A stretch of DNA of 64,000 nucleotides from Coriobacteriaceae bacterium AF45-21 (lineage in GTDB: Bacteria; Actinomycetota; Coriobacteriia; Coriobacteriales; Coriobacteriaceae): NCBI GenBank assembly GCA_027682925.1, contig JAQCYU010000004.1:62001-126000 (forward strand), written 5' to 3'. The translations under genes and the position numbers were made by a program. The notes below the pieces were generated by a model. That model worked only from the letters and a program-made list of their open reading frames with translations. It made no database searches and was not told the origin of the DNA. Below are positions 18,012 through 27,064 of the stretch, one piece after another (position 1 is the first letter of the stretch; the number at the start of each line of letters is the position of its first letter).

Positions 18012-19469
18012 ATGTCAATCGAATCGAGCTTGTCCCTCTTTGCCATGGTGGCGATCGCCGTCCCCATGCTGGGCTCCCTGCTCATCGTCATGCTGCCGCG
18101 TCCCTACGCTAAATGGATCTGCGCCTTTGCCGGCGGCATCGCCACGGTCGCTTCCGTTGGCTTGGCCGCGACGTTTGCCGGAAACGGCATGAACGCGGTC
18201 GATGTAACCTGGGCGAGTATGGGCCAGACCTTGGTCATGGGCTTCATATTCGACCGGATGAGCACGCTGCTCGCACCCGCGTTCGTCGCTATCGGCCTGC
18301 TCGTCGTCATCTATTCGTTCCCGTACATGAGCGATAAGAATAAGGAGCATCCCGACGCGCCCCGTCGTCGCTTCTACGTGTACTTCTCCACGTTCATCGG
18401 CGCCATGGCCGGTCTCGCCTACAGCTCCACCATCGTCGGCCAGCTCGTTTTCTTCGAGATCACCGGTGTGTGCTCCTGGGGCCTCATCAGCTACTACATG
18501 ACGCCCACGGCCAAGAAGGCCGGTATGAAGGCGCTCATCATCACCCATATCGGCGCTCTGGGACTCTACATCGGCGCGGCCTTCCTGTTCGCCGGAACCG
18601 GCACGTTCGCGCTGAGCGCGATCTCCCAGCTCGATTCCGGTATGAAGACCGTCGTGCTGCTGCTCATCCTGTTCGCTGCTTGGGCCAAGTCCGCCCAGTT
18701 CCCGCTCTACATGTGGCTGCCCTCCGCAATGGAGGCCCCCACGCCCGTTTCCGCCTACCTTCATGGCGCGTCCATGGTTAAGGTCGGCGTGTGCGTGTTC
18801 GCCCGCGCTCTTGCGAGCGCCGGCGATATCCCCGAGATCGTCGGTTGGGTCGCCATCATCGACGCCGTCGTGACCATGCTCTTCGGCTTCCTCATGTACC
18901 TGCCCCAGAAGGATATGAAGCGCCTGCTCGCCTTCTCGACGATCGCGCAGCTCGCCTACGTGTTCTTTGGCCTGGGCCTCTCCGTGTTCGGAAGCCAGAT
19001 GGCGTTTAACGGCGCCGTCGAGCACATCTTCAACCACGCGTTCACCAAGACCCTGTTCTTCCTCATCGCTGGCTCTCTCAGCTTCACGCTGGGAACCCGT
19101 ATGCTGCCCAAGATCCAGGGCCTCATGAAGAAGTACCCGGTCACGGGCGTGGGCTTTGCGGTCGCCGCGACCGCTATCGCCGGCGTGCCCCCCATGAGCA
19201 CGTTCTTTTCCAAGTTCCAGATCATTTCCGGTGGCTTCGCGGTTGGTGCTACCAACACGGTCATCTTTGTCCTCGTGTGCGTCATGGTCGTCGAGACCGT
19301 CGCCACCTTCGCATGGTTCCTGCGTTGGATGGGTAAGGTCCTGCCCGGTGAGCCGAGCGAGACCGTGGCCGCCGGCCAGCCCCTTCCGCGCGCCATGGCG
19401 TTCGTGTTCGTCGTCCTCATGATCATGGTCGTCGTCGCCGGTCCTCTGTCCTCTAGTTGGATGGGTTAG
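18012..19469 (+). CDS. hyfD: Hydrogenase-4 component D (antiporter-like)
   Basis: 485 aa membrane protein of the NuoL/M/N family, close to the 479 aa of E. coli HyfD. Conserved segments include LVFFEITGVCSWGLISYY (Glu in TM5), AKSAQFPLYMWLPSAMEAPTPVSA (the Lys and the classic loop), KDMKRLLAFSTIAQLAY and NHAFTKTLFFLIAG. It is one of three antiporter-like subunits in the operon (with HyfB and HyfF), which distinguishes the Hyf-type complex from the smaller Hyc-type formate hydrogenlyase. The open frame is intact. Confidence 0.88.
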   Translation: MSIESSLSLFAMVAIAVPMLGSLLIVMLPRPYAKWICAFAGGIATVASVGLAATFAGNGMNAVDVTWASMGQTLVMGFIFDRMSTLLAPAFVAIGLLVVIYSFPYMSDKNKEHPDAPRRRFYVYFSTFIGAMAGLAYSSTIVGQLVFFEITGVCSWGLISYYMTPTAKKAGMKALIITHIGALGLYIGAAFLFAGTGTFALSAISQLDSGMKTVVLLLILFAAWAKSAQFPLYMWLPSAMEAPTPVSAYLHGASMVKVGVCVFARALASAGDIPEIVGWVAIIDAVVTMLFGFLMYLPQKDMKRLLAFSTIAQLAYVFFGLGLSVFGSQMAFNGAVEHIFNHAFTKTLFFLIAGSLSFTLGTRMLPKIQGLMKKYPVTGVGFAVAATAIAGVPPMSTFFSKFQIISGGFAVGATNTVIFVLVCVMVVETVATFAWFLRWMGKVLPGEPSETVAAGQPLPRAMAFVFVVLMIMVVVAGPLSSSWMG

Positions 19470-19479
19470 GAGGTAGGAC

Positions 19480-20132
19480 ATGGGTTATTCGTTAGTCAAT
19501 ATCCTGGGCGGTCTTCTGATCGTGACCTCCACCATGGTGGTCGTCTCGAAGACCATCCCGTCCGCCATCAAGTGGTACGCGATCCAGTCGGTTGTCCTGG
19601 TGGGCGTGCTGCTCACCCTGGGCCTCACCACCGGTGCCACCGAGCTTCTCATGTGGGCCGCGTCGGCCTTCGTCACCAAGGTGATCCTCGTTCCGTTCAT
19701 TCTCAACCGTGCCTACAAGAAGATGGGTTCGCCTGCCGATAGCACGCTGACCTCCTCCATCAAGCCGGCCTGGACCATCATCCTCACCGGTCTGGAGGTG
19801 GCCGTCTGCTTCGCGGTGGTCACGCGCCTGAGCCTGCCCACCGCCGAGGTGCCACTCCGGCCCTCGCCATCAGCTTCGCGCACTTCTTCGTCGGCCTCAC
19901 GTGCATCATCTCCCAGCGCAACATCCTCAAGCAGATCTTTGGATACTGCCTTATGGAGAACGGTAGCCACGTGACGCTCGCTCTGCTCGCGCCCACGGCC
20001 CCCGAGATCATCGAGATCGGCATCGCCACCGACGCCATCTTCGCCGTCATCATCATGTCCGCCGTCGTCGTGAGGATTTGGAACGACACCAAGTCGCTCG
20101 ACTCCCACGACCTGACCGAATTGAAGGGGTAG
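19480..20132 (+). CDS. hyfE: Hydrogenase-4 component E (NuoK-like), frameshifted
   Basis: About 217 aa, mostly hydrophobic, as in HyfE. AGGAGGTAGG precedes the ATG. The first 125 residues are normal; near 19856 one C of a CCC run seems missing, and the next frame continues ALAISFAHFFVGLTCIISQRN through KQIFGYCLMENGSHVTLALLAP to a stop at 20132. The LMENG segment resembles the conserved acidic region of the NuoK-like part. The gene sits between hyfD and hyfF in the order known from E. coli. Confidence 0.82.
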
Positions 20133-20135
20133 GCC

Positions 20136-21701
20136 ATGGATGTTTCAATGCTGACGGTCGCCCTGCTCGCTTGTCCTCTCGTGTTCTCCCTGATTATGGC
20201 TGCGCTCCCCAAGACGACGTCCTACAACGTCTTCGCGGGGCTCAACACCATCTCCGTCGCGGCGACCCTTGTCCTTTCGGTCGTCACCGCGGGAACCATG
20301 CTCTCGAGCGGGCAGAATATCGACGCTTTGGGCCTGTGGCTCCATCTCGATTCGCTCTCGTCGATCTTCGTCCTTCTGGTAGGCATCATCGGGTTCATCA
20401 CCGGCGTGTACTCCATCTCCTATATCAAGATCGATATCGAGGAGAAGACCATGCCGGCCGAGCGCACCAAGCAGTACTACGCGCTGTTCAGCCTGTTCGT
20501 CTTCACGATGCTGCTCGCCTGCCTGTCCAACAACATCATCCTCACCTGGGCGGCGGTCGAGGCCACTACGCTGTCGACCGTGTTCCTCGTGGGCATCTAC
20601 AAGAACAAGCAGGCGCTCGAGGCGTCTTGGAAGTACGCGATGGTCTGCACCGCCGGTGTGGCCTTCGGCCTGTTCGGCACGCTGCTCATTTACGCGAACG
20701 CCGCCGATATCATGCCCAACGCGCATGAGGCCGCCTTCCTCACCTCCATCATGCCCTACGCCGACCAGTTCGACCCGATGCTCGTGCGCCTCGCGTTCGC
20801 GTTCATCGTCATCGGCTTCGGCACCAAGGCGGGCCTGTTCCCCATGCACACCTGGCTGCCCGACGCGCACTCCCAGGCTCCGAGCCCGGTCTCCGCGCTG
20901 CTCTCGGGCGTGCTGCTCAAGTGCGCCATGCTGGTGATCATCCGCTTCTACTCCCTGTCCATCATCACGGTGGGCGACACCTATCCGCGAACGCTCCTGC
21001 TCATCCTGGGCACGCTGTCCATCCTGGTGGCTGCCCTGTGCATCTTCAAGCAGGACGATATCAAGCGCCGCTTCGCGTACTCCTCCGTCGACAACGTCGG
21101 CGTGGTCGCGCTGTGCCTGGGTATCGGTGGCCCGCTCGGTATCGCCGCCTGCCTGCTGCACTGCATCTTCCACGGCTTCACGAAGGCGCTCGCCTTCTGC
21201 ATGGCCGGTAACATCCAGCACATCTACCACACCCGCGACCTGAACAAGATCAAGGGCGTCGTCGAGATCGCTCCCGTCACGGCAGCGCTCACCATCATCG
21301 CCCTGCTCGCGCTCGCCGCCTTCCCGCCGTTCGCCCTGTTCATCTCCGAGTTCCTCACCTTCGTGGCCGGCGTTCAGTCCGGTCCCATCTGGGTGGTCGT
21401 GCTCGTGGCCATCGGCCTCACCGGCGTGTACTTCGCCCTTACCGGCATCGCGCTCAAGTCCATCTTCGGCAAGGCGCCCGAGGGCATGAAGCGCCACGAG
21501 GTGCCCGCCCTCATGATCATCCCCGAGATCGCCCTCGCGATCGTGGTCATGTGGTTCGGTATCGCCACCCCGGTCGCCATCACGAGCGGCGTCGAGGATG
21601 CAACGTCCGTCGTTTTGAACCAGAGCGTCGAAGAGCTCCACGAGGCCCCTCTCTACCGCATGGTGTTCAGTTCCCAGACCAAGACAAGTGAGGTGAATTA
21701 G
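20136..21701 (+). CDS. hyfF: Hydrogenase-4 component F (antiporter-like)
   Basis: 521 aa, close to the E. coli HyfF length of 526. Typical features: SNNIILTWAAVEATTLST, GFGTKAGLFPMHTWLPDAHSQAPSPVSALLSG, DDIKRRFAYSSVDNVG and HGFTKALAFCMAGNI, i.e. the TM5 Glu, TM7 Lys and broken-helix region of proton-translocating subunits. It starts four bases after hyfE and ends five bases before hyfG, so it is translated within the same operon. Frame intact. Confidence 0.9.
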   Translation: MDVSMLTVALLACPLVFSLIMAALPKTTSYNVFAGLNTISVAATLVLSVVTAGTMLSSGQNIDALGLWLHLDSLSSIFVLLVGIIGFITGVYSISYIKIDIEEKTMPAERTKQYYALFSLFVFTMLLACLSNNIILTWAAVEATTLSTVFLVGIYKNKQALEASWKYAMVCTAGVAFGLFGTLLIYANAADIMPNAHEAAFLTSIMPYADQFDPMLVRLAFAFIVIGFGTKAGLFPMHTWLPDAHSQAPSPVSALLSGVLLKCAMLVIIRFYSLSIITVGDTYPRTLLLILGTLSILVAALCIFKQDDIKRRFAYSSVDNVGVVALCLGIGGPLGIAACLLHCIFHGFTKALAFCMAGNIQHIYHTRDLNKIKGVVEIAPVTAALTIIALLALAAFPPFALFISEFLTFVAGVQSGPIWVVVLVAIGLTGVYFALTGIALKSIFGKAPEGMKRHEVPALMIIPEIALAIVVMWFGIATPVAITSGVEDATSVVLNQSVEELHEAPLYRMVFSSQTKTSEVN

Positions 21702-21705
21702 CACC

Positions 21706-23478
21706 ATGGCAGAACCTGAAAAGAAGGACTACGCTCGTCGCTGCGAAAGCCACGTCGAGGCCCTGCGTGCTGCAGTGCCGGGCGCTATCGAGAAGGTCGA
21801 ATGGCAGTGCGAGGACCAGCTGACGATCACCGTCAAGCTGGACCGTCTGCCCGAGGCCGTCCACTACCTGTATTACGAGCGCTACGGCTGGATTCCTGTG
21901 ATTGTCGGCAACGACGAGCGCAGCCTGTGCGGCCGTTACGCCGTGTACTACGTCATCTCCATGGAGGGGGAGGACCCCGGCTGGGTTACCGTGCGTGCCG
22001 AGGTCGACCCCGCCAAGATGACGTTCCCGTCCGTGACGCCGTTCGTCCCCGCCTGCGTGTGGGGCGAGCGCGAGCTGCGCGATATGTTTGGCCTGATCCC
22101 CGAGGGTCTGCCCGACCGCCGTCGCCTGGTGCTTCCCGACGATTGGCCCAGCGGGCTGTACCCGTTGCGCAAGGATTCGATGGATTACCGTTTCCGCCCC
22201 GCCCCCGCGAGCGACATGGAAAACTACGAATTCCTGGCCGACACCAAGGGCAAGGAGACTACGCTCGTCCCCATGGGACCGCTGCACATCACCTCCGACG
22301 AGCCCGGCCACTTCCGCCTGTTCGTGGAGGGCGAGACGATCGTCGATGCCGACTACCGCCTGTTCTACGTGCATCGCGGTATGGAGAAGGTCGCCGAGAC
22401 GCGCCTGAACTATGATGCCGTGACGTTCCTTGCCGACCGTATCTGCGGTATCTGCGGCTGCGCCCACTCGGTGGCCTACGCCGAGGCTGTCGAGCGCGCC
22501 CAGGGCATTCACGTCCCGCCGCGCGCGCAGTACATCCGCGCCATCATGCTCGAGGTCGAGCGCCTGCACTCGCACCTGCTCAACATTGGCCTCGCATCGC
22601 ACTACACCGGCTTCGATTCCGGCTTCCAGCAGTTCTTCCGCGTTCGCGAGAAGTCCATGGACCTGGCCGAGAAACTCTCCGGCCACCGCAAGACCTACGG
22701 CCTCAATGTGATCGGTGGCGTGCGTCGCGACATTTTGGCCGAGCAGAAACTCTCCACGCTCACGACCATCCACCAGCTGCGCTCCGAGGTCCAGGAGCTC
22801 GTCGACGTTTTGCTCTCCACGCCCAACTTTATTGAGCGCACGAGTGGCATCGGCATTCTGGACCGTAAGATCGCCCGCGACTTTTCGCCGGTCGGCCCGC
22901 TCATGCGTGGCTCGGGCTATGCCCGCGACGTGCGCTTTGACCATCCCTTCGACGGCTACGCCGATCCGGACGTCCAAAAGATGCACGCCGCCACGGCCGA
23001 CACCTGCGATGCCTTCGGCCGTACCGCCGTTCGCATCCAGGAGGTCTACGATTCGATCGACATGATCGAGACCATGCTCGAGAACTGCCCGTCGGGACCC
23101 ATCCTCACCACGGATTGGGAGTACACCCCGCACAAGTACGCCATCGGCGCCACCGAGGCGCCGCGCGGCGAGGACGTGCACTGGGCTATGCTCGGCAATA
23201 ACCAGAAGTGCTACCGCTGGCGCGCCAAGGCCGCCACGTACAGCAACTGGCCGGTCCTGCGCTACATGTTCCGCGGCAACACCGTGGGCGATGCGGCGCT
23301 GATCGTCGGCTCGCTCGACCCGTGCTACTCCTGCACCGACCGCGTGACGGTGACTGATGTCGCCGCCAAGCGCGACCACGTGCTCGACAAGGAACAGTTC
23401 GAGAACGTCTGGCGCGACAAGTCGCCGCTTGCGGGCGAGGGCACCATGGCCGCTCCGCTCGATGAGGAGGCGCTCTAA
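21706..23478 (+). CDS. hyfG: Hydrogenase-4 large subunit ([NiFe], NuoC-NuoD fusion)
   Basis: 590 aa catalytic subunit that reduces protons to H2. Residues 1-165 are NuoC-like (RYAVYYVISME, WGERELRDMFGLIPEGLPD). The NuoD-like part carries the nickel ligands in RICGICGCAHS (about 245-255) and DPCYSCTDR (about 537-545). After that Arg the 40-residue tail is expected to be removed by the HycI-type protease, whose gene lies downstream. Long N-terminal fusion and motifs identify a group 4 membrane-bound hydrogenase of the formate hydrogenlyase type. No defect is visible. Confidence 0.93.
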   Translation: MAEPEKKDYARRCESHVEALRAAVPGAIEKVEWQCEDQLTITVKLDRLPEAVHYLYYERYGWIPVIVGNDERSLCGRYAVYYVISMEGEDPGWVTVRAEVDPAKMTFPSVTPFVPACVWGERELRDMFGLIPEGLPDRRRLVLPDDWPSGLYPLRKDSMDYRFRPAPASDMENYEFLADTKGKETTLVPMGPLHITSDEPGHFRLFVEGETIVDADYRLFYVHRGMEKVAETRLNYDAVTFLADRICGICGCAHSVAYAEAVERAQGIHVPPRAQYIRAIMLEVERLHSHLLNIGLASHYTGFDSGFQQFFRVREKSMDLAEKLSGHRKTYGLNVIGGVRRDILAEQKLSTLTTIHQLRSEVQELVDVLLSTPNFIERTSGIGILDRKIARDFSPVGPLMRGSGYARDVRFDHPFDGYADPDVQKMHAATADTCDAFGRTAVRIQEVYDSIDMIETMLENCPSGPILTTDWEYTPHKYAIGATEAPRGEDVHWAMLGNNQKCYRWRAKAATYSNWPVLRYMFRGNTVGDAALIVGSLDPCYSCTDRVTVTDVAAKRDHVLDKEQFENVWRDKSPLAGEGTMAAPLDEEAL

Positions 23479-23479
23479 T

Positions 23480-24195
23480 ATGCTGAAGCTTTGGAAGGTT
23501 AACGCCAAGGCCGGCGACGCGACGGTCAAGTACCCGTTTGCGCCGTTTCCCACCAACAAGGACATGCGCGGCAAGCCCGAGCACAACGCCGAGCTCTGCA
23601 TCGCCTGCGGTGCCTGCGGCGTGGCGTGCCCGGCCGATGCCATTCGCATGGACACCGACCTTGCCTCCGATACCATCACCTGGTCGATCGACTACGGTCG
23701 CTGCATCTTCTGCGGCCGTTGTGAGGAAGCCTGTCCCATGGAGGCCATCAAGCTCACCGAGGAGTTTGAGCTGGCCGTTATGAGCAAGGACGACCTCACC
23801 AGCAAGAGCGTCTATACGCTCGAGCACTGCTCGCGTTGCGGCAAGCCGTTCGCCCCGCACAAGGAGATCGACTACGCCAAGCGCCTGCTGCAAAAGGCCG
23901 GCGGCATGGAGGCCATCCAGGCCGCCCGTACCGTCGGTATGTGCCAGGAGTGCAAGCGTGAGCTCGACGCCCTGCGCGCCGCTTCGGCCGTAAAGACCGG
24001 CAACGCGCACGGCATGGCTGCCAACGAGACGCTTGCGTCCGGTGAGCCCCAGGGCCCCGGCATGGAGTATCTGGCGGCCACGGCGTGAACCCGGAGTATA
24101 TCGACCGCGAGCTCAACCCCGATGCGCCCGAGATTCCCGCCGGTCCTGCGCCGGTCGAGGGCATCATCATGGATTTTGATACGAAGGAGGAGTAA
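23480..24195 (+). CDS. hyfH: Hydrogenase-4 component H (HycF/NuoI-like ferredoxin), frameshifted
   Basis: Two [4Fe-4S] ferredoxin subunit of the peripheral arm. Motifs: CIACGACGVACPADA and CIFCGRCEEACPMEA, followed by a zinc-like HCSRCGKPFAPHKE and MCQECKRE, as in HyfH/HycF. The ATG at 23480 overlaps none and follows hyfG by one base. The frame given by the sequence stops at 24088, but the next frame continues GHGVNPEYIDRELNPDAPE up to 24195, immediately before hyfI; a single missing G in GGGCC near 24075 explains both. Corrected length is about 238 aa. Confidence 0.82.
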
Positions 24196-24197
24196 CC

Positions 24198-24980
24198 ATG
24201 GCCGAACCCACGCTTTTGCCCGAGCGGCTTCAGTACCGCCCGACCAAGATCGAGCTCGATGAGAGCATCGAGAAGGCCAAGGCGACCCTTCTTAAGAAGA
24301 TCAAGCGCTCGGTGTACGTCTACCGTGTTGACTGCGGCGGCTGCAACGGCTGCGAGATCGAGATCTTCGGTTCCATCACGCCCGTCTTCGACGTCGAGCG
24401 CTTTGGCATCAAGGTCGTGCCCTCGCCCCGTCACGCCGATGTGCTGCTGTACACCGGCGCCGTGACGCGTGCCATGCGCATGCCGGCGCTGCGCGCCTTT
24501 GAGGCCGCACCCGATCCCAAGATCGTGGTGTCCTATGGCGCGTGCGGCTGCACCGGTGGCATCTTCTACGATAACTACTGCGTCTGGGGCGGCACGGACA
24601 AGATCTTGCCGGTCGATGTCTATATCCCCGGCTGCCCGCCCAGCCCCGCGCAGACCATCTACGGCTTTGCCATGGCGCTCGGTCTGCTGGACCAAAAGCT
24701 CCACGCCGAGACCACGGTGGAGGCCGCCGGCGAACAGGCCGATATCCTGCACCCCGGCGTGCCGTACAAGCTGCGCGTTGCCATCGAGCGCGAAGCTCGC
24801 GCCATGAGCGGCTACCGTTACGGCCGCGACCTGGCCAACGAGTTTATGGACACGCTCGAGGGCGCGCCCAAGGGCGATATCCGCGGTGCCATGGCGCTGC
24901 TCATCGACAAGCAGGACGATCCTCGCCGCGTTGAGGTCTACTCGGCGTTGCAGGATCTGGTGCTGGCCGGAGGTCGTTAG
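24198..24980 (+). CDS. hyfI: Hydrogenase-4 small subunit (NuoB-like)
   Basis: 260 aa, NuoB/HycG family, holding the cluster nearest the nickel site. The ligands are in VDCGGCNGCEIEIFG (about 46-60), SYGACGCTGG (about 114) and PGCPPSP (about 149). A GGAGGAG sequence, inside the end of the corrected hyfH, serves the ATG. The C-terminus has an additional helical extension of about 80 residues, common in HycG-like subunits. It directly precedes hycH without a gap. Confidence 0.92.
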   Translation: MAEPTLLPERLQYRPTKIELDESIEKAKATLLKKIKRSVYVYRVDCGGCNGCEIEIFGSITPVFDVERFGIKVVPSPRHADVLLYTGAVTRAMRMPALRAFEAAPDPKIVVSYGACGCTGGIFYDNYCVWGGTDKILPVDVYIPGCPPSPAQTIYGFAMALGLLDQKLHAETTVEAAGEQADILHPGVPYKLRVAIEREARAMSGYRYGRDLANEFMDTLEGAPKGDIRGAMALLIDKQDDPRRVEVYSALQDLVLAGGR

Positions 24981-25562
24981 ATGGAGCTCACGGACCGCTC
25001 TGGTTACTTTGCGGGTCCCGGTATGCTCGGCGGCTCCTTTGGCGATGCCTCGCGCGCAAGCGACGAGGCCGCCGAGGGCGTCGCCGACCCCTGCCTGGGC
25101 CATGCGCCCGACCAGGTGGTCTTCTACGAGCTCACGCGTAAGTTTGTGGAGACCGAGGAAGACGTTCCCCAGGAGGCCTGCGACGTGCTGTACTACACGC
25201 TCGCCGTGGGCCACCACACCGGCGTGCTCGACTGCTTTGAGCCGCGCCTGTCGGTGCCGGTGGATGTGTTTTATTCGCTTATCGACGCGCTGCCGGAGGG
25301 GGAGGCCCGGACTAAGTTTGAGGCCATCCGCTCCTTTGGCGAGTGCCAGCTCGACAAGGCGGCGGTGCCGTCGCTGCTCGAGGCCTGCGATGCGCTGCTC
25401 GACGAGCGCGGTTTTCGCGGGTCGGCTAAGGCCGGCATCTCGGTGTTCGACGACGACTTTGGCCTGCATGCCCAGCAGGTCGCGTTCTTAATGAAGTTCC
25501 GCGATTTGGTGGAGCGCGTGCGCGATGTTTCGGGCGTGTATCTGACGGGAAGGTTGCAGTAA
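24981..25562 (+). CDS. hycH: Formate hydrogenlyase maturation protein, HycH family
   Basis: 193 aa cytoplasmic protein. The segment DQVVFYELTRKFVE followed by EACDVLYYTLAVGHHTGVLDCF matches the HycH/HyfJ family, needed for maturation or assembly of formate hydrogenlyase but with unknown biochemical activity. An N-terminal extension of about 40 residues, Gly- and Ala-rich, is not typical. The start codon abuts the hyfI stop and its own stop overlaps the start of hycI, so translation is coupled on both sides. Confidence 0.8.
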   Translation: MELTDRSGYFAGPGMLGGSFGDASRASDEAAEGVADPCLGHAPDQVVFYELTRKFVETEEDVPQEACDVLYYTLAVGHHTGVLDCFEPRLSVPVDVFYSLIDALPEGEARTKFEAIRSFGECQLDKAAVPSLLEACDALLDERGFRGSAKAGISVFDDDFGLHAQQVAFLMKFRDLVERVRDVSGVYLTGRLQ

Positions 25563-26065
25563 TGGGTCGCGTTGTGGATGGACGTGTGAACGGCGCCCCG
25601 TTTGCGGGTATCGTGCTCACGGCGGGAAGCGTGCTGCGTGCCGACGATGCCGCCGGCCCCGTGCTCTCCAAAAAGATGGAGGACGCGCCCATCGCCGGTT
25701 GGTACACCATCGACGGCGGGCAAACGCCCGAGGACGACATCATCGAGGTTAAGCGTGAGCGTCCGCCGCGTTTGGTTTTGGTCGATGCCGCCGACATGGC
25801 GCTGCCCGTCGGCGCCATCCGCTTGCTCGACAAACGTGACGTGGCCCGCAAGTCGATGTTCACCACGCATTCGCTCCCTTTGTCGATTCTGATCGAGGAA
25901 ATCGAGCAATCGTGCGAAGATATCGTCTTCATAGGGATTCAGCCGGGCGATACGGAGTTTTACAACCCTATGTCCCCGGAGGTCTTTGACGCCGTCGACG
26001 CCGTGTACGACGCCGTGGCCGCCAACGACTTTTCCCACTTTGTCCGCTTGGGGCAAGAGCAATAG
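25562..26065 (+). CDS. hycI: Hydrogenase maturation endopeptidase, HycI family
   Basis: 167 aa protease expected to cut the C-terminal tail of HyfG after nickel insertion. Family features: VLTAGSVLRADDAAGP (the first conserved Asp that senses nickel, about residue 27), LVLVDAADMALPVG (second Asp, about 77) and IVFIGIQPGDTEF. The nickel-ligating His expected near THSLPLSIL (about residue 102) is present. N-terminal residues 1-15 extend beyond the usual HycI start. The gene overlaps hycH and ends the hydrogenase cluster before the formate channel. Confidence 0.85.
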   Translation: MGRVVDGRVNGAPFAGIVLTAGSVLRADDAAGPVLSKKMEDAPIAGWYTIDGGQTPEDDIIEVKRERPPRLVLVDAADMALPVGAIRLLDKRDVARKSMFTTHSLPLSILIEEIEQSCEDIVFIGIQPGDTEFYNPMSPEVFDAVDAVYDAVAANDFSHFVRLGQEQ

Positions 26066-26104
26066 GAGCGCTTGTCCCTGCTGATTAGGAAAGAAGTGAT
26101 TGAC

Positions 26105-26942
26105 ATGGCAGATTCCAAGGTGGAGTACCCCGCTCCCGATTGCCTGGCGCCCGCCGCGATCGAGGCCAAGACCGAGACCGCCGGCGTGACCAAGGCTAAC
26201 CTGCCGGTCGCTAAGGCCTTTCTGTTGGCAATGTTCGCCGGCGCGTTTATCGCCTTCGGCGGCCTGTTCTTTACGGTGTTTTTGAGCGACAGCACGCTGG
26301 CTGGGGCGCCCAGCGCGTCGTGGGCGGTCTGTGCTTTTGCCTGGGCCTGGTGCTGGTGCTGGTGTGCGGCGCCGAGCTGTTTACCGGTAATTCGCTCATG
26401 GTCTGCGCGCTCAAGAGCAAAAAGATCACCCTGGCTCAGATGCTCAAGGCTTGGGTCGTCGTGTGGATCGGTAACTTTGTCGGTGCCCTGTTCATCGTCT
26501 TTTTGGTGTACATGGCCGGCATTTACAAGCTCAACGGCGAGGCGGTCGCCAACTCCATGGTGAGCGTCGCCGCCGGCAAGGTGACGATCGACTGGGTGAC
26601 GATCTTCTTCCGCGGCATCCTGTGCAACATCTTTGTGTGCCTTGCCGTGTGGATCGGTACCGCCGGCAAGACCGTGGTCGATAAGGTTGTGGGCATTCTG
26701 CTGCCCATCGCCGCCTTTGTGGCCTGCGGTTTTGAGCACTGCGTTGCCAACATGTACTTTTTGCCATGGGTGCCGTGATGCATGCATGCGGTTATGGTGC
26801 CGACGTCGCCGGCGCCGACGCGCTCAACGCTGCGGGCATTGCGTTTAACTTGTCCGCCGCCACGCTGGGCAACATCGTGGGCGGCGCGGTCCTGATCGCG
26901 CTCGGCTACTGGTTTATCTACGCCAAGAAGTCCGAGGCGTAA
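26105..26942 (+). CDS. focA: Formate/nitrite transporter family channel (FocA-like), two frameshifts
   Basis: About 280 aa after correction, six membrane spans. Visible family motifs are GAFIAFGGLFFTV in the first span, CGAELFTGNSLM, ANMYFFAMG and NIVGGAVLIALGYW. Two single-base losses interrupt it: near 26300 (GGCCTGG expected, GGCTGG present) and in a T run at 26758-26762. Both corrected frames join smoothly, so the gene is probably intact in the organism. Position behind hycI and the presence of FdhF indicate formate as substrate, bringing it to the cytoplasmic dehydrogenase or exporting it. It is followed by a strong terminator, ending the locus. Confidence 0.85.
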
Positions 26943-26964
26943 GGTACCGTCTGTTTGACGTTGG

Positions 26965-27001
26965 GCCTCCCGCGGGGCGTTGCCGTGCGGGAGGCTTTTT
27001 G
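26965..27001 (+). terminator. Rho-independent terminator after the formate channel gene
   Basis: Perfect 9-bp stem GCCTCCCGC/GCGGGAGGC followed by six T; ends the formate hydrogenlyase locus. Confidence 0.88.
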
Positions 27002-27064
27002 GGTCTGGGGCTCGTTGCCGGGCTTTTGGCCTGTTGTGTTTGGCTGATGAAAGGGGTAATCGAG

